The translations under genes and the position numbers were made by a program. The notes beneath the pieces are model-generated. The model did not search any database, was not told the DNA's origin, and was given only the letters and a program-made list of their open reading frames with translations. 64,000 bases of DNA from Achromobacter sp. MFA1 R4 (GTDB lineage: Bacteria > Pseudomonadota > Gammaproteobacteria > Burkholderiales > Burkholderiaceae_B), in NCBI RefSeq assembly GCF_900156745.1, contig NZ_LT707065.1, forward strand, positions 4,960,001 through 5,024,000, read 5' to 3'. Below are positions 58,729-64,000 of this stretch, piece after piece (within the stretch, counting starts at the first letter, position 1; each line of letters begins with the position of its first letter).

Positions 58729-59460
58729 ATGAACGATCAATTGAACCCAGAGTCGGGCGATGCGCCGGCAGAAGAAGGCGTGGTGGCGGTGCGCCGCGCA
58801 ATGAGCATCCTGGCCGCCTTCGGCGTCGAGGACACGCATTTGTCGCTGGCGGAACTGAGCCGGCGCACCGGCTGCCACCGCTCCACGGTGTTGCGCCTGG
58901 CGCGCACGCTGGCCATGGATGACTACCTGGCGCAGCGGCCGGACGGCACATGGCGCCTGGCGCGCGCGGCCGGCTGGCTGGGCGCCTGTTACCAGGCCAC
59001 GTTCAATATCGCGGAAGTCGTGCAGCCGGTGCTGCGGGAGCTGTCGGCCGCCACCGGAGAAAGCGCCACGTTCTACGTGCGCGAGGGCAAGCAGCGCATC
59101 TGCATGGCGCGGGTCGAAGGACCCAAGTCGATCCGCCACCACGTTCGGGTGGGCGCGGCATTGCCGCTTGAATTGGGAAGTCCCGGGCGCGTGCTGCTCG
59201 CGTTCGCCGGAGAGCCGGGCGAGCCGTATGAATCCGTGCGCCGGGCGGGCTACATGATCTCGCTCGGAGAGCGCGACGCCGAGGTCTCCAGCATCTCAGC
59301 GCCGGTCTACGGGATCAATTGGACGCTGCAAGGCGCGATCTGCATTTCCGGGCCGATATCGCGCCTGACCGAGTCGGTGCTGCTGGAGCTGAAAGAGCCG
59401 GTGCTGGCGGCAGCCAGCCGCTTGTCGCGCTCATTGATGGGGTTGCGCCGGACGGCCTGA
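58729..59460 (+). CDS. IclR-family transcriptional regulator
   Basis: 243 residues. The N-terminal winged helix VRRAMSILAAFGVEDTHLSLAELSRRTGCHRSTVLRLARTLAMDDYL spans about 20-67; the effector domain has ARVEGPKSIRHHVRVGAALPLELGSPGRVLLAF and the C-terminal AICISGPISRLT. IclR proteins respond to small organic acids. It is divergent from the Bug-amidohydrolase operon by 98 bp, where a CTCCGA/TCGGAG pair (58640-58666) is a weak candidate site. ATG 58729 is preferred because upstream residues are unrelated to the family. Confidence 0.91.
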   Translation: MNDQLNPESGDAPAEEGVVAVRRAMSILAAFGVEDTHLSLAELSRRTGCHRSTVLRLARTLAMDDYLAQRPDGTWRLARAAGWLGACYQATFNIAEVVQPVLRELSAATGESATFYVREGKQRICMARVEGPKSIRHHVRVGAALPLELGSPGRVLLAFAGEPGEPYESVRRAGYMISLGERDAEVSSISAPVYGINWTLQGAICISGPISRLTESVLLELKEPVLAAASRLSRSLMGLRRTA

Positions 59461-59498
59461 ATACCGGCCGCCGGCGTGGTCCTAAGGTCAAGCGCGGA

Positions 59499-60482
59499 TC
59501 ACTCCGCCGCTATCCCCGCCTGCTTCACCACCTTGCCCCACTTGTCCAGGTCGGACTGGATCAGCGCCGCGTATTCCTGCGGCGTGCCGCCCTGGACTTC
59601 GATGCCCGCGGCTTCCAGCTTGGCGCGCACGGCCGGCTGCTTCAAGGCCGCGTTGATCTCGGCATTGAGCTTGGCGATGATCTCCTTCGGCGTGCCCGCG
59701 GGCGCCAGGAAGCCGCCGTTGGTATTGGCGTCATAACCCTTCAGGCCCTGCTCCTGCGCGGTCGGCACGTCGGGCAATGCCTTGGCGCGTTTCGCGGTGG
59801 AGATCGCGACGGCGCGCACGTTGCCCGCCTTGACCTGTTCCTGCATCGCGCTCAGCGTGTCGATGTACAGCACCGTGCGGCCGGCCAGCAGGTCGGGATG
59901 GGCGGCGGACGAGCCCTTGTACGGAATCAGCAGCATGGGGGCGCCGCTGACCATGCGGAACATTTCGGCGGCCATCTCCTGTGCGCTGCCGCGGCCGGAC
60001 GTGGCGACCTTGGCGTCGTCGGGATGCGCCTTCATCCAGTCCACGAGTTCGGGCAGGGTCTTGGCGGGGATCTTCGGATACACCGAGAACACCAGCGGGA
60101 TCTCGTGCGTGTAGACGATGGGCTCGAAGCTCTTTTGCGGGTCCCAGCCCAGGTTCTTGAACAGGTATTTGTTGATGTTGTGGCTGCCGCCCACGATGCC
60201 GATGGTGTAGCCGTCAGGCTTGGCGTTGGCGAGCAGGGCGGTGCCCAGGTTGTTGGAGGCGCCCGGCCGGTTGTCGACGATGACGGGTTGGCCCAGCGAT
60301 GCCGAAAGCTTTTCGCCCACGACGCGCGCGATCATGTCGATCCCGCCGCCCGGGGGCGCGGGCACGATGATGCTGATGGGACGGGACGGATAGCTCTGCG
60401 CCGCGGCCAGGCCGGGCGCGGCGGCCAGGGCTGCCAGGGCGGTCGAAAAGGCCAGGGTCCTGGCCAGCGTGGTGAAGGTCAT
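59499..60482 (-). CDS. Bug-family periplasmic solute receptor (TctC-like)
   Basis: 327 residues with signal peptide (cleavage near GLAAAQ). Landmarks: PISIIVPAPPGGGIDMIAR, VDNRPGASNNLGTALLANAKPDGYTI, WDPQKSFEPIVYT, LIPYKGSSAAHPDLLAGRTVLYI and LPDVPTAQEQGLKGYD. The PAPPGGG loop and the LIPYKG form differ slightly from the other copies here. It is the last gene of the operon with SDR, FAH-family and hydroxyacid dehydrogenase genes. Confidence 0.92.
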   Translation of the reverse strand: MTFTTLARTLAFSTALAALAAAPGLAAAQSYPSRPISIIVPAPPGGGIDMIARVVGEKLSASLGQPVIVDNRPGASNNLGTALLANAKPDGYTIGIVGGSHNINKYLFKNLGWDPQKSFEPIVYTHEIPLVFSVYPKIPAKTLPELVDWMKAHPDDAKVATSGRGSAQEMAAEMFRMVSGAPMLLIPYKGSSAAHPDLLAGRTVLYIDTLSAMQEQVKAGNVRAVAISTAKRAKALPDVPTAQEQGLKGYDANTNGGFLAPAGTPKEIIAKLNAEINAALKQPAVRAKLEAAGIEVQGGTPQEYAALIQSDLDKWGKVVKQAGIAAE

Positions 60483-60562
60483 GCTTGTCTCCTAGGGTGG
60501 TCAACTTCAGCCAACTCTGTGGGGCGCCCCGGGTGTGCTGCACCCGAAGGCGCGGTGGGGCT

Positions 60563-61327
60563 TCAGCCACGCCCGGCAAAGGGCATGGCGGTGGCCATGA
60601 CGGTCATGGTGAGGACGTTGGCGTCCAGGGGCAGCGAGGCCATGTGACGCACGGCATTCGCCACGTGGACGGCGTCCATCATGGGCTCCGGCGCGACCGT
60701 GCCGTTGGCCTGCAGCACGCCGCGCGTCATGCGTTCGGACAGCTCGGTCAGCGCATTGCCGATGTCGATCTGGCCGGCCGCGATGTTGAAGGCGCGCCCG
60801 TCCAGCGCCAGCGCCTTGGTCAGCCCGGTCACCGCGTGCTTGCTGGCGGTGTAGGGCGCGGTGTAGGGACGCGGCGCGTGCGCGGAGATGGAGCCGTTGT
60901 TGATGATGCGTCCGCCTTGCGGCGACTGGCGGCGCATCAGCCCGAAGGCCGCGCGGGCGCACAGGAACACGCCGGTCACGTTGGTGTTGATCGCGGCAAA
61001 CCACTTCTCCAGCGGCAGTTCGTCCATGGGCACGGCGGGCGCGTTCACGCCGGCATTGTTGAACAGCAGGTCCAGCCGGCCGAAGCGGCTTTCGATGGTG
61101 TTGAACAGCGCCTCGACGCTGTCGGGCTGGGTGACGTCGGTGGGCACCGCCAGCGCCGTGCGGCCCCGGGCGGCGGCATCGGCTTGCAGCGCCTGCAGCG
61201 GGTCCGGACGGCGGCCCGCCAGCACGACGGTCCAGCCGTCGTCCAGCAAGGCGTTGGCGGTGACGCGGCCGACGCCGCTGCCTGCGCCGGAGACCAAGGC
61301 GATTTTCGGGGTAATGCTTGCGTTCAA
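60563..61327 (-). CDS. Short-chain dehydrogenase/reductase
   Basis: 254 residues. Cofactor loop SGAGSGVGR (13-21), NNAG at 90-93, and the catalytic set Ser146, Tyr159 and Lys163 (YTASK). Arg residues in LAGRR after strand 2 suggest NADP(H) preference. It likely oxidises or reduces a hydroxy or keto group of the pathway compound. The start is TTG 61327 with CCAGGAG ten bases before it; in-frame ATGs appear only after the cofactor loop, so TTG is the only start that keeps it. Confidence 0.88.
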   Translation of the reverse strand: MNASITPKIALVSGAGSGVGRVTANALLDDGWTVVLAGRRPDPLQALQADAAARGRTALAVPTDVTQPDSVEALFNTIESRFGRLDLLFNNAGVNAPAVPMDELPLEKWFAAINTNVTGVFLCARAAFGLMRRQSPQGGRIINNGSISAHAPRPYTAPYTASKHAVTGLTKALALDGRAFNIAAGQIDIGNALTELSERMTRGVLQANGTVAPEPMMDAVHVANAVRHMASLPLDANVLTMTVMATAMPFAGRG

Positions 61328-61362
61328 GGGGGGCTCCTGGGTGCGGATGGGGGGACGCAGTG

Positions 61363-62079
61363 TCATGAAAACGTGGCGCGCGCTGCGGCGTTTTGGGGCG
61401 CAGCGACGGTCAGGGTGAGTTCGCCGATGCGCGCGAAGCCTGCGGTCACGACGTCGCCGGGCGCCACGGCGCCGACGCCCGCGGGAGTGCCGGTGTAGAC
61501 GAGGTCGCCGGGTGCCAGCGCGACCGACCGCGACAGCATCGCAACCAGTTCGGGCACGGACCACAGCAGGCCGGAGAGATCCGCGCGCTGGCGGTCCACG
61601 CCGTTCACGGCCAGCCACAGCGCGCCTGCGCGCGGGTGGCCGCAAGCCGCGGCGGGCACGATGGGCGTACAGGGCGCGGAATGGTCGAAGGCCTTGGCGG
61701 GTTCCCACGGGCCGCCCACGCGCTTGGCTTGCTGCTGCAGGTCGCGCCGCGTCATGTCCAGGCCTGCCGCGTAGCCCCAGATGTGCCGCGCTTCGACGTC
61801 CTCGGGGGCGATGTTCTTGCCGCCGTGGCCTATCGCCACGACCAGTTCGATCTCGTGGCAGTAGTCCGTCGTGTCCGCGGGATAGGGCAGCGCGCCGCTG
61901 GCAGCAAAGACCGCGCTGGCGGGCTTCATGAACCACGCCGGCATTGCGCTGGGCTGGGGTTCGTCGGGCAGCCACCGGTAATTGCGGCCAATGCAGAACA
62001 CCCGCGCGACGGGAAAGCGGGCGGCGCTGCCGGAGACCGGCAGCGTGACCGGGGCAGGGGCGGGAAAGGCCAGTTCCAT
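61363..62079 (-). CDS. Fumarylacetoacetate hydrolase-family protein
   Basis: 238 residues, the single-domain FAH form. [15 protein letters not shown] is the N-terminal motif, [12 protein letters not shown] holds the metal-binding Glu pair and [10 protein letters not shown] the next conserved element; a [14 protein letters not shown] loop is near residue 195. Such enzymes hydrolyse acylpyruvates, decarboxylate oxaloacetate or hydrate 2-oxopent-4-enoates. Its 29-base spacing from the hydroxyacid dehydrogenase gene places it in the same operon. Confidence 0.89.
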   Translation of the reverse strand: MELAFPAPAPVTLPVSGSAARFPVARVFCIGRNYRWLPDEPQPSAMPAWFMKPASAVFAASGALPYPADTTDYCHEIELVVAIGHGGKNIAPEDVEARHIWGYAAGLDMTRRDLQQQAKRVGGPWEPAKAFDHSAPCTPIVPAAACGHPRAGALWLAVNGVDRQRADLSGLLWSVPELVAMLSRSVALAPGDLVYTGTPAGVGAVAPGDVVTAGFARIGELTLTVAAPQNAAARATFS

Positions 62080-62107
62080 GATGACGGTCCGTGGGGGCGT
62101 GTGCGGC

Positions 62108-63061
62108 TCAGGTCGTCAGGCTCATCGCCGGACGCTCGCCCGCGAGGGCCTGCGCAATGCTGTCCAGCACCATCTGGCCCATCGCCGCGCGCGTCTCCCA
62201 CGTGGCGCTGGCGCGGTGCGCCTGCAGCGTCGTGCGATCCGATTGGCGCAGCGCCGCCGGCACGCGGGGCTCGTCGACGAACACGTCCAGGCCCGCGCCC
62301 GCGATGCGGCCGGCGACCAGCGCGTCGGTCAGGTCAGCCTCGTTGACCAGCCGGCCGCGCGCCACATTGACCAGGTAGCCGCGCGGCCCCAGCGCCTCCA
62401 GCACGGCGGCATTGACGAGGCCTTCGGCCTTGTCGGCCGCCGCGCTCAGGACCAGCGCGTCCGACGCGCGGGCCAGTTCGATCAGGTCCGCGACGAACTC
62501 GTGCGGCACGTCGTCCATGGCGCGCAGATCGGTGTAGCGGATCTGGCACCCGAAAGCCGCGGCCCGCGTGGCAACGGCGCGGCCCACGCGGCCCATGCCG
62601 ACGATGCCGACGCGCATGCCGCTGAAGCGGCGCGCCAGCGGGATGGCGCTGGGGGAAGGGAATTGCTCCCACAGTCCTTCGCGCACGAAGCGATCGCCCG
62701 CGCAGAGGTTGCGGCAGGCGGCGATCAGCAGCCCGATCGCCAGATCCGCCACGTCTTCCGTCAATGCGCCCAGCGTGGCGGTGACGGGCAGCCCGCGGCC
62801 GCGGCAGTAGGCCAGGTCCACCGCATCGGTGCCCACGCCATTGACCGCCACGACTTTCACGTGGGGCAGTTGTTCCAGCATGGCGCGCGAGATGCCGGTG
62901 TGGCCGCCGGTGATGACCGCGTCGATCCGCGCGCCGTGCTCGCGCAGCCACGCCGCCTGGTCCGCAATGTCGAAGAACTTGTGCACGTCGTACAGCGAGG
63001 CCAGTTGATCGTTGACCGCCGGGATCAGGATGGGATTGAGTTGCAGGACCTGAGGCTTCAT
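62108..63061 (-). CDS. 2-hydroxyacid dehydrogenase
   Basis: 317 residues. NAD motif GIVGMGRVGRAVA (about 147), catalytic Arg in NVARGRLVNE, Glu in DVFVDEP and His in LQAHRASATWET. The catalytic set is complete and resembles glyoxylate/hydroxypyruvate reductases (GhrB/HPR type). It is the first gene of the operon divergent from the HTH-citrate synthase gene. The start is uncertain: MKPQVL at 63061 matches the usual N-terminus, but no strong ribosome site precedes it; 63109 and 63118 are alternatives. Confidence 0.88.
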   Translation of the reverse strand: MKPQVLQLNPILIPAVNDQLASLYDVHKFFDIADQAAWLREHGARIDAVITGGHTGISRAMLEQLPHVKVVAVNGVGTDAVDLAYCRGRGLPVTATLGALTEDVADLAIGLLIAACRNLCAGDRFVREGLWEQFPSPSAIPLARRFSGMRVGIVGMGRVGRAVATRAAAFGCQIRYTDLRAMDDVPHEFVADLIELARASDALVLSAAADKAEGLVNAAVLEALGPRGYLVNVARGRLVNEADLTDALVAGRIAGAGLDVFVDEPRVPAALRQSDRTTLQAHRASATWETRAAMGQMVLDSIAQALAGERPAMSLTT

Positions 63062-63148
63062 ATCGGTTCGACTCGGAAGGGGGACCGGCTGCGGGTCCGC
63101 GTTGAACATGGAAGCCATGGTATTTAATGATTGATTTACTGCGCAATA

Positions 63149-63165
63149 TTGATCTATAAAATCAA
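63149..63165. promoter_or_regulatory. Inverted repeat in the hydroxyacid dehydrogenase / citrate synthase gap
   Basis: TTGAT-N7-ATCAA lies in an AT-rich 146-bp region between two divergent genes. The region is the only likely promoter area for both and contains TATAAA elements. The repeat is a candidate operator. Confidence 0.4.
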
Positions 63166-63184
63166 CATATAAACTTTGCTACAA

Positions 63185-63202
63185 AAATACGGAAAATACG
63201 GA
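63185..63202 (+). repeat. Two tandem 9-bp repeats before the HTH-citrate synthase gene
   Basis: AAATACGGA is present twice head to tail (63185-63193 and 63194-63202), the second overlapping the ribosome site of the gene at 63208. It could be an autoregulatory site. Confidence 0.55.
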
Positions 63203-63207
63203 ACATC

Positions 63208-64000
63208 ATGGGATCGTGGATTTCGATGGCCGAAGCGTGCCGCCAGCTCGGCGTGCGGCCGCAAACCATCTATGCATACGTCAGCCGCGGCAAGCTCGAG
63301 GTCATGCCCGATCCGGCCGACACGCGCCGCAGCCTCTATCGCGCGGAAGACGTGGCGGGACTGGCCAAGCGCAAGCAGGCCGGACGCAAGCACGAAACCC
63401 TGGCCACCAACACGCTCTTTGGCGCGGAACCCAGCATTCCCACGTCGATCTCCACCTTTCACCGCCAGCGGCTCTATTACCGCGGCCAGGATGCCGTGAC
63501 GCTGGCGGGCTCGGCCAGCCTGGAAGAGACCGCGCAGCTGCTCTGGAATGCCGATCAGCCGGCAGACTTCTCGTGCGCGGCCCGCGTGGGCGCGCCCGGC
63601 CGCGTCGCGGCCTTTTCCTCACTGGGTGCGCTGGCGGCCACCGGGCACTCCACCCATGGCCGCATGACGCGCGTGCTGCACGGCGAGTGCCAGAGCCTCG
63701 TCGGGCAACTGGCCAACGCCTTCGGCGCGCAGCACGGCAAGCGCCCGTTGCACCTGCGGTTTGCGCAGGCGTGGAAGCTGTCGCCGCAAGCCGCCGAACT
63801 GCTGCGCACCGCAATGGTCCTGCTGGCGGACCACGAACTGACCAGCTCCGCGTTCGCCGCCCGCATCGCCGCGTCGACGGGCGCGTCGCTGCCCGCCTGC
63901 CTGCTGTCGGGCCTGACCACCTTGTCCGGCCCCTTGCACGGCGACGCCTCCGGCCGCGTGAAAGCCTTGTTCAACGACGTCGAACGCCTGGGCGAGGACG
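63208..64000 (+). CDS. Citrate synthase-family enzyme with N-terminal helix-turn-helix domain (3' end outside window)
   Basis: 264 residues are visible and the frame is open to the edge. Residues 5-55 form a MerR/excisionase-like winged helix (SMAEACRQLGVRPQTIYAYVSRGKLE, then RRSLYRAEDVAGL). From about residue 78 the protein is citrate synthase-like, with the active-site blocks DHELTSSAFAARIAAST (His209) and GLTTLSGPLHGD (His244); the third catalytic residue, an Asp, would be beyond the edge. In the family these condense oxaloacetate or a keto acid with an acyl-CoA. The DNA-binding part and divergent position suggest that it also regulates the adjacent 2-hydroxyacid operon (inference). Confidence 0.88.
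   Translation, partial: MGSWISMAEACRQLGVRPQTIYAYVSRGKLEVMPDPADTRRSLYRAEDVAGLAKRKQAGRKHETLATNTLFGAEPSIPTSISTFHRQRLYYRGQDAVTLAGSASLEETAQLLWNADQPADFSCAARVGAPGRVAAFSSLGALAATGHSTHGRMTRVLHGECQSLVGQLANAFGAQHGKRPLHLRFAQAWKLSPQAAELLRTAMVLLADHELTSSAFAARIAASTGASLPACLLSGLTTLSGPLHGDASGRVKALFNDVERLGED

Noticed and set aside
1-64000. Genomic island, prophage or insertion sequence
   Set aside because: No integrase, transposase, tRNA junction, terminal repeats or clear change in base composition was seen; the region reads as ordinary accessory metabolism of this group.

Overview
The window is a high-GC stretch of a betaproteobacterial chromosome. The gene content (eight Bug-type periplasmic receptors, many GntR/LysR/IclR-controlled carboxylic-acid catabolic operons, a caa3-type oxidase, a NodT-type RND efflux set) points to Burkholderiales, family Alcaligenaceae, most like Achromobacter or Bordetella. 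This is inferred from gene families and codon use; no 16S or other marker is present. I see no rRNA, tRNA, CRISPR array, insertion sequence or prophage. The DNA is almost fully coding, and both window edges cut a gene.

Layout. 1-3935: end of an SCP2-domain gene, metY (O-acetylhomoserine sulfhydrylase), a small secreted protein and a membrane-anchored Asp-box protein. 3941-8313: a GntR regulator divergent from an IlvD/Edd dehydratase, RraA-family protein and Bug receptor, with a perfect palindrome between them; this looks like a sugar-acid or hydroxy-acid catabolic operon. 8530-9237: HAD phosphatase. 9324-14574: a caa3-type oxidase (subunit II with a cytochrome c domain, subunit I fused to a subunit III-like part, a small membrane protein), divergent from two c-type cytochrome genes. 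14879-19064: PepSY protein, TonB-dependent receptor and DUF2946 protein, likely metal acquisition. 19179-26340: thioesterase, then RND pump, adaptor, TetR repressor and outer-membrane factor. Two operator-like sites of identical architecture overlap both pump promoters. 26440-28902: DUF2231-like membrane protein, PQQ-type sugar dehydrogenase-like protein and a DJ-1/PfpI protein, with a 15-bp tandem repeat before the last.

28952-32379: cupin, Bug receptor, divergent LysR with paired palindromes, and a second LysR. 32461-39177 (minus): 3-hydroxyisobutyrate dehydrogenase-like enzyme, Bug, aldehyde dehydrogenase, Liv-type binding protein, lactonase-like MBL enzyme, a 128-residue unknown and an alpha/beta hydrolase, with several coupled stop/start overlaps. 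Divergent from it, 39407-44070 (plus): MmgE/PrpD protein, ADP-forming acyl-CoA synthetase and acyl-CoA dehydrogenase. Together they look like one route that takes up, opens, activates and oxidises an organic acid. 44113-50013: LysR, RidA-like, PhzF-like, VOC-family, diguanylate cyclase and an exported protein of unknown function.

50014-63061 is a second catabolic region, nearly all on the minus strand: SMP-30 lactonase, two Bugs, cyclase-family hydrolase, D-2-hydroxyacid dehydrogenase, RraA protein, Tat-type Bug, amidohydrolase and Bug, divergent from an IclR regulator; then Bug, SDR, fumarylacetoacetate hydrolase-family protein and 2-hydroxyacid dehydrogenase. The last operon diverges from a citrate synthase-family gene that carries an N-terminal DNA-binding domain and runs off the window. 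None of the eight Bug receptors has TctA/TctB membrane genes nearby. Substrates cannot be read from the sequence; they are given as inference only.
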